Source of the DNA: Devosia sp.
GTDB lineage: Bacteria > Pseudomonadota > Alphaproteobacteria > Rhizobiales > Devosiaceae
Assembly: GCF_014860165.1 (NCBI RefSeq)
Contig: NZ_JACZKG010000071.1
Location: 119,346 to 183,345 of the forward strand
Length of the DNA: 64,000 nt
Direction: 5' to 3'
How positions within the stretch are numbered: position 1 is the stretch's first letter; the number at the start of each line of letters is the position of its first letter. Below the pieces are notes generated by a model, which saw nothing but the letters and a program-made list of their open reading frames with translations, had not been told where the DNA came from and did not search any database. Position numbers and translations under genes: made by a program. Shown here one piece after another: positions 47,540 through 56,320 of the stretch.

Positions 47540-48766
47540 ATGAGCGCTGCAGCATTCGTTCTGGCGATCAATCTGTTTGTCGCCGCCATCTTCGCCACCG
47601 CCTTCGGCATCGTGGCCGCCTATGCCCGTTCGGCCATTGGCGCCCGCTGGCTGGCGCTGGCCTATGGCCTGGGCATCGTCAATCCGATCCTCGAATTCCT
47701 GCTGCCCGGCCAGGCCGATCCACGGCCGGTGCAGGTGGCGATCTTTGCCGTGTTCCTCTTCGCGCTCAGCCTCTGCGTGGTGGGCCTGACGCGGCACTAT
47801 CGGCTGCAGCCGCCCTGGCGCACGCTTGGCGTCATCGTCGTGGCTTCGCTCGTGGTCAATGTCCTGATCGTCGACATGCCACGCAGCTCCCTGCTGCGCG
47901 GCATACTCTACCAGGCGCCCTATTTCATCCTGCAGGTGGTGGGCGTGGCCATGATCCTGCGCTATCGCCACCGCAAGGCGCTCGATGTGGCGCTGCTGGT
48001 GCTGTTTGCCGCCAGCGGGCTGCAATTCCTGTCCAAGCCGGCTTTGGCGGCATGGCTTGGCTCGGGCGCCAGCGCCAGGGACTATATCGGCTCGACCTAT
48101 GCCGCCATCTCGCAGAGCGTCGGGGCCATGCTGCTGATCGCCAATGGCCTGCTGATGCTGCTGATCATCGTGCGCGACGCCATGGCCGAGATAACCGCGC
48201 GCTCGGAAACCGATACCCTGTCGAGCCTGCTCAACCGGCGTGGCTTCGAGGACCGGGCCGACCGCCTGTTGGCCACGGCGCTGCGGGCCGGCGTGCCGGC
48301 CTCCCTGGTGGTGGCCGATCTCGATCACTTCAAGGCCATCAATGACAGCCATGGCCACGAGGCCGGCGACCGGGTCATCACGGCCTTTGCCGATGTGCTG
48401 CGGACATTGGCCGATCCACGCGCGGTGATCGGTCGGATCGGCGGCGAAGAATTCGTCGCCTTCATCCCCGGCGCCGACCTGGCCAGCGCCCGGCTCTATG
48501 CCGAGGGGGTGCGCACCGCCTTTTCGAGCCTTTCCATTGCCGGCGTGCGGCCCGACAGGCCGATCAGTGCCAGCTTCGGCGTCGCCCGGCTGACTGCCGG
48601 CGACAGCCTGTCGGACCTGCTGCGCCGCGCCGATGCGGCACTCTACGAGGCCAAGAAAGGCGGGCGCGACAGTGTCTGCGTCGCCGGACCTGCCGCGCCC
48701 TCGCCCCCGCTCACGGCAACACTGCCGCCCGGCGAGCGCCGGCGCGGCTCCCGTGCCGCCCAATGA
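47540..48766 (+). CDS. Diguanylate cyclase with N-terminal membrane region
   Basis: A 408-residue protein with about six or seven transmembrane helices (1-205) and a GGDEF domain (about 220-380). Active-site motif is GRIGGEEFVAF, with DLDHFKAINDSHGHEAGD for metal and GTP binding. It makes cyclic di-GMP. The allosteric inhibitory I-site RxxD expected five residues before GGEEF is replaced by DPRA, so feedback inhibition is probably absent. It has no partner gene; the end is directly against the convergent ridA stop. Confidence 0.92.
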   Translation: MSAAAFVLAINLFVAAIFATAFGIVAAYARSAIGARWLALAYGLGIVNPILEFLLPGQADPRPVQVAIFAVFLFALSLCVVGLTRHYRLQPPWRTLGVIVVASLVVNVLIVDMPRSSLLRGILYQAPYFILQVVGVAMILRYRHRKALDVALLVLFAASGLQFLSKPALAAWLGSGASARDYIGSTYAAISQSVGAMLLIANGLLMLLIIVRDAMAEITARSETDTLSSLLNRRGFEDRADRLLATALRAGVPASLVVADLDHFKAINDSHGHEAGDRVITAFADVLRTLADPRAVIGRIGGEEFVAFIPGADLASARLYAEGVRTAFSSLSIAGVRPDRPISASFGVARLTAGDSLSDLLRRADAALYEAKKGGRDSVCVAGPAAPSPPLTATLPPGERRRGSRAAQ

Positions 48767-49156
48767 TCAGGAATTGGCGGCGCCGATACGGGCGGTGACC
48801 TCGATCTCGATCTTCATGCCCGGCTCGATCATCTGCACGATCAGCATGGATGCGGCGGGACGGATATCCCCAAAGACCGGGCCGACCGCGGCCACCACGG
48901 CGTTCACGTCATTGCGGTCGCCGACATAATAGACCACGCGGACCGTGTCCTGGATCGACGAGCCGGCTTCCCTGAGCGCCTTGTCGATCGTGTTGAGCGC
49001 ATTGGCCGCCTGCTGGCCGACATCGTCGGGCATGGTCATGGTGGCATAATCATAGCCGGTCGTGCCCGAGACATAGACGGTGTCCTCGTGCCGGACGGCA
49101 CGGGAATAGCCGAAGGTCGCCTCGAAGGGCGAGCCGGTGGAAACGCGCTGGACCAT
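48767..49156 (-). CDS. RidA-family (YjgF/UK114) protein
   Basis: A 129-residue protein of the RidA family, which hydrolyses reactive enamine/imine intermediates such as 2-aminoacrylate. Conserved features are VYVSGTTGYDYATM, DTVRVVYYVGDRND, and RPAASMLIVQ with the substrate-binding Arg. The ATG at 49156 gives a normal length. Its upstream neighbours are a GNAT gene two bases away and leuD, so it may protect the leucine pathway. Confidence 0.88.
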   Translation of the reverse strand: MVQRVSTGSPFEATFGYSRAVRHEDTVYVSGTTGYDYATMTMPDDVGQQAANALNTIDKALREAGSSIQDTVRVVYYVGDRNDVNAVVAAVGPVFGDIRPAASMLIVQMIEPGMKIEIEVTARIGAANS

Positions 49157-49158
49157 GG

Positions 49159-49584
49159 TTAACTCAACTGTTTGTGGAGGTAATGTCGGGTGAATCCCGG
49201 GGGATAGTCGGCAAGCGTGCCGAATTCGGTATAGCCGAGCTTTTCGTAGAAGCCTGGTGCCTGGAAGCTGAACGTGTCGAGCCAGATGCCGGTGCATCCC
49301 GCCTCGCGTGCCACGGCCTCGGCGCGCCCGATAAGCTCGGCGCCCAGGCCCTGGCCGCGCAGGTGTTCGGGGACGAAGATCAATTCGACGAACATGCGGC
49401 TATAGGCGATGCGGGCAGTGAGGCCACCCACGCTCCTGCCGGTCTGGGGATCGCGCAGGCCCAGCGCTATGGAGCGCGGTGGGGGGTAACGGCCTTCCGT
49501 CTGGCGTTCATTATAGGCGATCAGCCCTTCGAGAATGGCCGCGCGCGTCTCGGGCAGCGGCTCGGGCTCGTAGACAATATCCAC
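49159..49584 (-). CDS. GNAT-family N-acetyltransferase
   Basis: A 141-residue GNAT enzyme. The acetyl-CoA site is VPEHLRGQGLGAELIGRAE and the C-terminal motif TFSFQAPGFYEKLGY fits the family. It is unlike the four RimJ/RimL-type copies near obgE. It lies between leuD (8 bases) and ridA (2 bases) in one operon. Substrate unknown. Confidence 0.88.
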   Translation of the reverse strand: MDIVYEPEPLPETRAAILEGLIAYNERQTEGRYPPPRSIALGLRDPQTGRSVGGLTARIAYSRMFVELIFVPEHLRGQGLGAELIGRAEAVAREAGCTGIWLDTFSFQAPGFYEKLGYTEFGTLADYPPGFTRHYLHKQLS

Positions 49585-49592
49585 CGCCTGGC

Positions 49593-50198
49593 TCAGAGCC
49601 AGGGGCGGTCAGCCGCCATCTTGTTTTCAAAACTGGTTATCGACGGATCGGACCGCAGCGTGCCGGCAATATCGTCGAGCCCCTCGAGCAGGATCTGCTT
49701 GCGGCTCGGATCGATATCGAAATGTAGCGTGCCGCCATCCGGGCCCTGGATGGTCTGGGCTACCAGATCCACGGTCAGCGTGGCATTGGAGCCGCGCTCG
49801 GCATCGTCGAGCAGCAGCTTGAGCTGCTCGGGCGTCACCACCAGCGGCAGAATGCCGTTCTTGAAGCAGTTATTGTAGAAGATGTCGGCGAAGCTGGTGG
49901 AGATGACGCAGCGTATGCCGAAATCGAGCAGCGCCCAGGGGGCATGTTCGCGGCTCGAGCCGCAGCCGAAATTGTCGCCCGCCACGATGATGGTGGCCTT
50001 GCGATAGCCCGGCTTGTTCAGCACGAAATCGGGATTCTCGGTGCCATCCTCGTTGTAGCGCATCTCGCTGAACAGAGCCGTGCCCAGACCCGTCCGCTTG
50101 ATGGTCTTGAGATACTGCTTGGGGATGATCATGTCGGTGTCGATATTGATGATCGGCAGGGGCGCCGCGACACCGGTCAGGGTGGTGAACTTGTCCAT
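49593..50198 (-). CDS. leuD: 3-isopropylmalate dehydratase small subunit
   Basis: A 201-residue subunit of isopropylmalate isomerase, leucine synthesis. Starts [32 protein letters not shown], with [13 protein letters not shown], the swivelling-domain signature. The large subunit leuC is not in the window; leuB lies at 57482. ATG 50198 gives the conserved N-terminus. First gene of leuD-GNAT-ridA. Confidence 0.96.
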   Translation of the reverse strand: MDKFTTLTGVAAPLPIINIDTDMIIPKQYLKTIKRTGLGTALFSEMRYNEDGTENPDFVLNKPGYRKATIIVAGDNFGCGSSREHAPWALLDFGIRCVISTSFADIFYNNCFKNGILPLVVTPEQLKLLLDDAERGSNATLTVDLVAQTIQGPDGGTLHFDIDPSRKQILLEGLDDIAGTLRSDPSITSFENKMAADRPWL

Positions 50199-50300
50199 GA
50201 ACAAACCTCGCTTTGGGCAAGGGTCATCGCGCAAAGCGGAGTTGCGGTCAAGCCGGAAGCGTACTCTTGGGTACGGTTAGGTCGCAAATTTCCCCGCGCA

Positions 50301-50376
50301 CGTCATCACCCGGCTTTTTCGGGTGATCCATTGCACGGCCAGAGGATGGATTGCCCGGACAGGCCGGGCAATGACG
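50301..50376. repeat. Intergenic palindromic repeat, family F
   Basis: A 76 bp element with ends CGTCATCACCCGG and GCAATGACG; arms CACCCGGCTTTTTCGGGTG and GCCCGGACAGGCCGGGC each form a hairpin. The CGTCA/TGACG ends resemble families C and D. It lies between leuD and argC. Confidence 0.7.
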
Positions 50377-50403
50377 GGGGCTGATTGAATTTCCCTGGCG
50401 ACG

Positions 50404-51357
50404 CTAAGCTGCCAGGCTCTCCCGGGCGCTGACGCCCAGCATCAGGTTGAGATTCTGCACCGCGGCGCCCGAGGCGCCCTTGCCCAGATTGTCATAGACC
50501 GCCACCAGCACCGCCTGCGCCCTGCTGTCATTGGCAAACACATGCAGCGTCATGGTGTTGGTGCCGTTATGCGCCTGCGGATCGAGAGCTGGCGTCTTGC
50601 CGAGGGCCGCGTCGAACGGCGCCACGGTGACGAAGCTGTCCCTGATGCCGGCATAATGATCGGCAATGGCGGCATGCAGCTGCTTGCCCGATGGCACCGT
50701 GCCGAGCTGCCCCAATTGCAGCGGCACAAAGGTGGTCATGCCCTGGGCAAAATCGCCCACTGTGGGCACGAAGAGCGGCGCGCTGGCGAGTCCGGTATAG
50801 AGCGTCATTTCCGGCACATGCTTGTGCTGGAAGGTCAGGCCATAAGGCATGAAGTGGCTCGCGCCTTCGCCCGCCGCCTCATATTCTGATATCATCTGCT
50901 TGCCGCCGCCGGTGTAGCCGGAAATGCCGTTATAGCTGACCGCATAGTCGGCCGGCAGCAGGCCGGCTTCGATGAGCGGCCGCACCGTGCCGATCAGCCC
51001 CTGCGGCCAGCAGCCCGGATTGGCAACGAAGCGTGCATTGGCGATCGCCTCGCCCTGCCCCTTGTCCATCTCGGCAAAGCCATAGGCCCAGTCAGGATCG
51101 ACCCGGAAGGCCGTCGAGGCGTCGATCACCCGCGTGGTGTCGTTCTCGATCAGGCTGACGCTCTCCCTGGCCGCATCATCGGGCAGGCAGAGAATGGCGA
51201 CATCGGCCGCGTTGAGAAGCCGCTTGCGCTCGTCCTGATCCTTGCGCTTGTCCTGGGCGATGGAGAGCACTTCGAGGTCGCGCCGGCCGGCCAGGCGCTC
51301 GCGGATCTGCAGACCCGTGGTTCCGGCTTCCCCGTCGATGAAAATCTTGGCGACCAT
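50404..51357 (-). CDS. argC: N-acetyl-gamma-glutamyl-phosphate reductase
   Basis: A 317-residue, shorter type-2 ArgC of arginine synthesis. Nucleotide-binding start KIFIDGEAGTTGLQIRERL; catalytic Cys in FVANPGCWPQGLIG; GISGYTGGGKQMISEYE is the family's substrate segment. ATG 51357 gives the proper start. It stands apart from other arg genes. Confidence 0.96.
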   Translation of the reverse strand: MVAKIFIDGEAGTTGLQIRERLAGRRDLEVLSIAQDKRKDQDERKRLLNAADVAILCLPDDAARESVSLIENDTTRVIDASTAFRVDPDWAYGFAEMDKGQGEAIANARFVANPGCWPQGLIGTVRPLIEAGLLPADYAVSYNGISGYTGGGKQMISEYEAAGEGASHFMPYGLTFQHKHVPEMTLYTGLASAPLFVPTVGDFAQGMTTFVPLQLGQLGTVPSGKQLHAAIADHYAGIRDSFVTVAPFDAALGKTPALDPQAHNGTNTMTLHVFANDSRAQAVLVAVYDNLGKGASGAAVQNLNLMLGVSARESLAA

Positions 51358-51414
51358 GGCAGTGTTCTCCGTGCGGCAGCGTAAATGGACCTCGCCCATG
51401 GCAAGGTCAAGACA

Positions 51415-51879
51415 TCACCCTTCGGCAATCAGCATGGCGTCCATCCCCATGAGCATGGCGATCCAGCTCCGCTCGGTCTGCTGCATCGCCTCGGCCCATT
51501 GCGCATCCATCTCGTGATAGAGCGTGACCACGGCGCCCGGTCCATCCGGCTCGGGCTCGATGATGATGGTGACCAGCGACGGGTCTTCTTCCTGGCTGGG
51601 GTCGGTGATCCAGGTGAAGGCGATCTTGCTCGGCCGGTGCAGCGCCTGGAACGCGCCCCAGTGCCGGGCCTCGCCGTCCTCTCGCCGGTCGGCGAAGAGG
51701 AAACTGCCGCCTTCGACCGGATCGATCTGGCATTGTGTCAGCTCGCCTTTGAGGCCTGATTGCTGCAGCCAGGCTTGCTGCCAGAGACGCGCCCGCTGCG
51801 GATCGAGATAGGCATCGTAGACGCGCTCGGGACTGGCCTTGAAACGATGGGTGACCTTGGCTTCGATTTTGTCTGGCAT
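51415..51879 (-). CDS. SRPBCC/AHSA1 domain protein
   Basis: A 154-residue START-like fold protein of the AHSA1 group. It has the pattern THRFKASPERVYDAYLDPQRAR and PVEGGSFLF, KIAFTWITDP, and TLYHEMDAQWAEAMQQTERSW in pieces. These proteins bind hydrophobic ligands; function unknown. The ATG at 51879 gives MPDKIEAKVTHRF. Divergent from deoD. Confidence 0.85.
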   Translation of the reverse strand: MPDKIEAKVTHRFKASPERVYDAYLDPQRARLWQQAWLQQSGLKGELTQCQIDPVEGGSFLFADRREDGEARHWGAFQALHRPSKIAFTWITDPSQEEDPSLVTIIIEPEPDGPGAVVTLYHEMDAQWAEAMQQTERSWIAMLMGMDAMLIAEG

Positions 51880-51983
51880 TTGACGCTCCTGCCGTTTGGA
51901 ATGAAACGGCGTGGAACGCTTGCCGTTCCGCCCGGCCAATGGCATTGATTTGACCAACCGGACAAAAATTCAAGGACCAACCG

Positions 51984-52694
51984 ATGACACCCCATAACCA
52001 TGCCAAAGCGGGCGACTATGCCGAGGCCGTGCTGCTGCCCGGCGACCCGCTGCGCGCCAAGTGGATCGCCGAGACCTTTCTCGAGGATGCGCGTCTGGTC
52101 AATTCGGTGCGCAATTGCCTGGGCTATACCGGCAGCTGGAAGGGCAAGCCCGTTTCGGTGCAGGCCACCGGCATGGGCCAGCCCTCGCTCTCGATCTATG
52201 TGCATGAGCTGATCAACGTCTATGGGCTCAAGACCCTGATCCGCGTCGGCACCTGTGGCGGCCTCAATGCCCGGGTCAAGGTCCGCGACCTGATCCTGGC
52301 CCAGGCGGCCACGACCGACAGTTCCATCGTGCGCGACCGCTTCGGCCCCTACAACTTCGCCCCCATCGCCGATTTCGGCCTGCTGCGCGCGGCGGCCGAG
52401 AAGGCCGAGGCGGCGGGCATGCGCTTCCATGCCGGCAACATGCTGAGCTCTGACATCTTCTACCATGCCGACGGCATGGCCGGTTACGACAAGCTGCCCG
52501 AGCATGGCGTCATCGGCGTCGAGATGGAGGCGGCCGCGCTCTATACGCTGGCCGCACGTTTCGGGGTCAAGGCGCTCACCATCTGCACCATGACCGACTG
52601 TCTGATCACCAAGGAAGAGATCGACGCCAATGAGCGGCAGACCTCGCTCAAGGAAATGGTGAGCCTGGCGCTCGACGTGGCGGTCGAGGCTTAG
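51984..52694 (+). CDS. deoD: Purine-nucleoside phosphorylase, DeoD type
   Basis: A 236-residue hexameric PNP that cleaves purine nucleosides with phosphate. Signature VLLPGDPLRAKWIAETFL, VGTCGGLNARVKVRDLI, GVEMEAAALYTLA and the catalytic Asp in TMTDCLITKEE. Length as expected. It lies alone, divergent from the AHSA1 gene and followed by repeat D2. Confidence 0.95.
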   Translation: MTPHNHAKAGDYAEAVLLPGDPLRAKWIAETFLEDARLVNSVRNCLGYTGSWKGKPVSVQATGMGQPSLSIYVHELINVYGLKTLIRVGTCGGLNARVKVRDLILAQAATTDSSIVRDRFGPYNFAPIADFGLLRAAAEKAEAAGMRFHAGNMLSSDIFYHADGMAGYDKLPEHGVIGVEMEAAALYTLAARFGVKALTICTMTDCLITKEEIDANERQTSLKEMVSLALDVAVEA

Positions 52695-52711
52695 GTTCCT
52701 ACATCATTCAG

Positions 52712-52793
52712 CGTCATCCCCGCGACGGCGGGGATCCATTCTTGGGACCCAGACCATCCGGCGAGAATGGATTCCCGCCTTCGCGGGAACGAC
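52712..52793. repeat. Intergenic palindromic repeat, family D copy 2
   Basis: An 82 bp element with ends CGTCATCCCCGCG and CGCGGGAACGAC, and inner arms ATCCATTCT and AGAATGGAT. It is related to the copy at 31887-31999, which has the same ATGTCATTCC/GGGATGACAT type ends. Confidence 0.7.
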
Positions 52794-52834
52794 CTGGTGG
52801 GTTAGGCTGGCGCCAGCTAGACACGAGACCAAGC

Positions 52835-53458
52835 ATGACCGTTCTCGACAGGCTTGCCGGCGCCTTGGACCGGCGCGATGAACAACCCAATGTTGCCCTC
52901 GCCGAGGATATCGCGGCCCGCGGCGACCTGGCCGCCATCGCCGAACTCGCCGAGGCCGTGCGTTCTGGGCCGACCCGCCAGGCCAATGACGCCCTCAAGG
53001 CGCTCTACGAGATCGGCGCCCGCAATCCCGAGCTGATCGCGGCACAATGCCCTGTTTTCGTCGAGGCCCTGCGCAGCTCCAACAACCGCAAGGTCTGGGG
53101 CGCCATGACGGCGATCGACACAGTGGCCGAGCGGCGTGCCGCCACGCTGGTGGCGGAACTGCCGGCCATCATTGCCGCCGCCGACAAGGGTTCGGTCATC
53201 GCCAAGGATCACTGCAACTCGATCCTGGTGAAGCTGGCGCGCGCCGGCTATGGCGAGCTGGCCGTGCCCATCCTGGTCGAGCGGCTGCGCAGCGCCGCGC
53301 CCAACCAGTTCCCCACCTATGCCGAGGAAATCGCTCCGGTGCTGACGCCGGAGAGCCGACCGGGTTTCCTCGCCATACTCAAGGAGCGGCTGGGCCGGAT
53401 CAGCCAGGACAGCAAGCGGCGACGCGTCGAGAAGCTGATGGCCAAGCTCAACGGGTGA
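52835..53458 (+). CDS. HEAT-repeat-like protein
   Basis: A 207-residue helical protein. It has repeating pairs of helices: LAGALDRRDEQPNVALAE, IAELAEAVRSGP, ALKALYEIGARNPELIA, and onward (VWGAMTAIDTVAERRAATL). The layout resembles alpha-solenoid (HEAT/ARM) proteins. No signal peptide. ATG 52835 is chosen because a longer frame crosses repeat D2. Function unknown. Confidence 0.7.
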   Translation: MTVLDRLAGALDRRDEQPNVALAEDIAARGDLAAIAELAEAVRSGPTRQANDALKALYEIGARNPELIAAQCPVFVEALRSSNNRKVWGAMTAIDTVAERRAATLVAELPAIIAAADKGSVIAKDHCNSILVKLARAGYGELAVPILVERLRSAAPNQFPTYAEEIAPVLTPESRPGFLAILKERLGRISQDSKRRRVEKLMAKLNG

Positions 53459-53482
53459 ACTCGAATTGTCACACCCACCGGC

Positions 53483-53567
53483 CGTCACCGCGGGCTTGAC
53501 CCGAGGGCGTTTTACTTGTGACGCGCGCGGCAAGTGAAGGGCCGTCGGGTCGAGCCCGAGGGTGACG
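53483..53567. repeat. Intergenic palindromic repeat, family C copy 3
   Basis: Begins CGTCACCGCGGGCTTGACCC and ends GAGCCCGAGGGTGACG. It is more diverged than the other two family C copies (CCGCGGG for CCCTCGGG in the left arm). It lies between the HEAT-like gene and the membrane protein gene. Confidence 0.8.
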
Positions 53568-53660
53568 ATTTGTGGTGAAGCAAGCGCCGGGTACACGAAC
53601 CATCACGCCACCGTCATTAACCCTCACCCAACCCGCCAACTTTCCGCCGCCATCGCTGTG

Positions 53661-53675
53661 TTAACCTCCGCTTAA
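53661..53675. promoter_or_regulatory. CtrA box candidate upstream of the membrane protein
   Basis: TTAA-CCTCCGC-TTAA on the plus strand; on the minus strand it reads TTAA-GCGGAGG-TTAAC, an exact CtrA box. It lies only 18 bases before the ATG at 53694, so if the promoter is here the true start may be further in, or the site may act as a repressor site. Confidence 0.4.
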
Positions 53676-53693
53676 GACAGGGGCCATCAGCAC

Positions 53694-55037
53694 ATGCAGC
53701 TCAAGCCGAACGCCTATCGCCTCAACGAAACCGTCAAGGGCGTCGAGACGATGACCCGCTTTGCCCTGGCCGTGCTGGCTCTGGCCTCGGGCGTCTATAC
53801 CTATCTCGGGGTGCGTGGCCTGCTCGACGGCTCGGCCAGCTTCGTGTTCTTTGCCGCCATCATCTATTCGGCCGCCGTCTCGGTCGCCATCTATGCCTTC
53901 TGGAGCTTCATGCTCCGCTTCGTGCCATTGGTGACCTCGGGCGTGCAGCGCCTGGCTCTGTTTGCCACCATGGCCATCGGCTGCGCCATGATCATCGCCA
54001 TGAGTAGCTGGCTCAACGCCGCCGCGCTCGCCGGTTCGGCCTCGCTCGAGCAGCATATGGCGGTAACCCTGCAGGGCTACGCCGAAGATCTCGACCAGGC
54101 CCATGCCAATGCGCTGGCCAGCCAGAGCCTGTTGCCCGACGTGCAGCGCGCCGCCGAGCGCTTTACCGGCCTTGCCGCCGACGAACGCGAATCGGGCGCC
54201 CTGACCGGCACCACCGGCTCGGGCAGCGTGGTGCAGCTGCTCACCCAGATGGGCACTCAGATGAACCAGCTGGCATCAACCATTACCGGCAGCCGCGACG
54301 AGGTGGCCCTGCTGTTCGAACAGGGCTCGGCCCGCCTGGCCACCATGCGCGAACTGGTTTCCACCCCCGGCCAGATCGAACCCCGCGCCGACAGCTTCCA
54401 GACCGAGGCGGTGCAGCTTTCAGCCGTCATCGCCGCCTTGCAGCAGACCGGCGTCGCCGCATCGGTCAAGCGCGCCTCGGCCGATCTCAGCGCCGGCTTC
54501 ATCGCCCCCGTCGCCGATGGCGGCACCACCGATCTCGCCAACAGGCAGGACCAGGTGATGGAAACGGTGCGCGCCTCGGTGGCAGCACAATCAGCGGCCC
54601 TGACCGCAGCGGCCGACGAAATCCTCGCCACTCCAGCCGTCGAACAGCGCCGCTTCGTGCCGCTCTCCAGCGCCGAAGCCGTGCTGCGCTATTGGCAGGA
54701 TTTCATCCCCAGCTGGGCCGGCGCCATTTCCATCGACCTGCTACCGGTGGTTCTCGTGCTGGTGCTGATGATCGTCAACGATGCCATGCGCCGGGATTCC
54801 GAATCGCTGCAGGAAGCCGAGAACATCACCGCCGCCGAAATGCTGCGCGCCATGGCCCTGTTCCGCCAGATGGAGGCGGCCGGCATCGACGTAGCGACGG
54901 GCAAGCCCCGCCCGGCGCCCGCCACGCCGCTGCCCACCGAGCCACCGCTAGTGGCCGAGGCCGCCCCTGATGACGCCACGGTCACCCCGATCGACGCCGC
55001 CCAGCGCAAGCGTACCGACGGTCCGCGCCCGGCATGA
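53694..55037 (+). CDS. Multi-pass membrane protein with coiled region (unknown)
   Basis: A 447-residue protein. Three hydrophobic segments lie near the N-terminus (about 22-46, 50-72 and 82-104), then a long helical periplasmic-type region (about 110-340) rich in Ala, Gln and Ser with coiled-coil character, a further membrane segment (about 345-365, LLPVVLVLVLMIV), and a Pro-rich cytoplasmic tail. No family is recognised. Its stop overlaps the next gene's ATG (ATGA), so it is probably functionally tied to the ClpP-like protein. Confidence 0.75.
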   Translation: MQLKPNAYRLNETVKGVETMTRFALAVLALASGVYTYLGVRGLLDGSASFVFFAAIIYSAAVSVAIYAFWSFMLRFVPLVTSGVQRLALFATMAIGCAMIIAMSSWLNAAALAGSASLEQHMAVTLQGYAEDLDQAHANALASQSLLPDVQRAAERFTGLAADERESGALTGTTGSGSVVQLLTQMGTQMNQLASTITGSRDEVALLFEQGSARLATMRELVSTPGQIEPRADSFQTEAVQLSAVIAALQQTGVAASVKRASADLSAGFIAPVADGGTTDLANRQDQVMETVRASVAAQSAALTAAADEILATPAVEQRRFVPLSSAEAVLRYWQDFIPSWAGAISIDLLPVVLVLVLMIVNDAMRRDSESLQEAENITAAEMLRAMALFRQMEAAGIDVATGKPRPAPATPLPTEPPLVAEAAPDDATVTPIDAAQRKRTDGPRPA

Positions 55038-55852
55038 AGACCCACGCCAATGCCCGCATCGACAGTGAACAGGGGCCACTCCACCGGCGGCTGATCGAAC
55101 GGGCGGCTGCCGTGGACGATGGCAACATCCTGCGCGTCGCCTTCTTCGCGCTGCTGCTGGGCACCGCCTCGGTGCTCTATGTCGACTATCGGGAACTCAC
55201 CGCCAATGAGGGCGCGGCCCTGGCCATGCCCATGCGGCCCATCCTGCCACCCTATGATCCCGAGGGCCCGGCGGACGGAAATTCGCCAAATGTAACGACC
55301 AGCCCGCAAGTGCTTGAGCAGCCGCTCGAAATCACCCTGGGAACCGGTGGACAACTCTTGCTCACAGGCTCCATCGACCTCGGTTCGGCCGCCCGTTTCG
55401 CCGCCGAGATTGAAGCGCGGGGCGAATATGTACAAACTGTAGTCCTCGACTCGCCCGGAGGATCGGTCGTGGATGCACTCGCCATAGGCAGTCTGATCCA
55501 TGAAAAGGGCCTTGCCACCAAGGTTGCTGCCGGCTCGCTTTGTGCCTCGTCCTGCCCCATCATCTTCGCATCCGGCGCCGAGCGCATCGCCAGCCCCGAG
55601 GCAGCCATTGGCGTGCACCAGATCTATGCGGCGGCCCTTTCCGGCGACCCGCAGAATGCCCTGCGCGTGGCCGGGACAGCCATGAGCGACGCCCAAACGA
55701 CCACCGCCGAGATCATCAGCCACCTCACCAAAACGGGCGTAGACCCGGCTTTGTGGCTGCATGCCCTCGAGACCCCGCCGGACCGGCTTTACTATTTCAA
55801 CCCAGAGGAGATGACGCGTCTCAAGCTTGTCACCCAACTAGCAGACAGTTGA
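55034..55852 (+). CDS. Membrane-anchored ClpP/crotonase-like periplasmic protein
   Basis: A 272-residue protein with one N-terminal membrane segment (about 32-52, VAFFALLLGTASVLYV) and a periplasmic ClpP-like domain (about 95-265). The ClpP features are VVLDSPGGSVVDALAIG, a Ser in GSLCASSCPIIFASG (the nucleophile position) and IGVHQIYAA for the His. Similar proteins (COG3904-like) occur in alphaproteobacteria, with function largely unknown. The Cys on either side of the Ser may form a disulfide. It is coupled to the upstream membrane protein. Confidence 0.8.
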   Translation: MKTHANARIDSEQGPLHRRLIERAAAVDDGNILRVAFFALLLGTASVLYVDYRELTANEGAALAMPMRPILPPYDPEGPADGNSPNVTTSPQVLEQPLEITLGTGGQLLLTGSIDLGSAARFAAEIEARGEYVQTVVLDSPGGSVVDALAIGSLIHEKGLATKVAAGSLCASSCPIIFASGAERIASPEAAIGVHQIYAAALSGDPQNALRVAGTAMSDAQTTTAEIISHLTKTGVDPALWLHALETPPDRLYYFNPEEMTRLKLVTQLADS

Positions 55853-55929
55853 TCGCCGGACGGGGAACCCGGTGGAGGACCGGACCGTTCAGTGAGGTTA
55901 GAGAACCAACAATTTGGAGGGGAGGCCAC

Positions 55930-56220
55930 ATGACTCAGCTACACACACTGACACGCCATCGCGACATCCAGAACTGGGTGACCGACAGACATGGCATTCC
56001 GGCAATAGCGCGGGTGCGCAACCAGTTCGGGGAAGAACACGCACAGCTCAAGCTGAGCTTCCAGAAGCGCGCCAAGCGGCAGATGGAAAGCCAGGATGAC
56101 GGCATGAGCCCCTGCTCGTGGACGGCCTGGCTGGCCGAACTCGACCGCCAGCAACTGGCGCTCAAGGTCGATCCGGCGGCGGACGAGTTCGAACTGATCG
56201 AGCGGCGCGAAGCGAACTAG
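55930..56220 (+). CDS. Small protein of unknown function
   Basis: A 96-residue soluble protein with a strong GGAGGGGAGG site before its ATG. The sequence is polar (QLHTLTRHRDIQNWVTDRHG, AQLKLSFQKRAKRQMESQDD, WTAWLAELDRQQLALKVDPA). No signal peptide or membrane segment. I do not recognise a family. It lies 77 bases after the ClpP-like gene. Confidence 0.65.
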   Translation: MTQLHTLTRHRDIQNWVTDRHGIPAIARVRNQFGEEHAQLKLSFQKRAKRQMESQDDGMSPCSWTAWLAELDRQQLALKVDPAADEFELIERREAN

Positions 56221-56320
56221 CTCCAACGTGGCGGGGCACACCCGCCACGACCATTCTTGCATTGCGAAATCCATCGCTTCGGGGTCAATAGTCGGCAGTC
56301 CTGACGATTCCGAGCATTGA

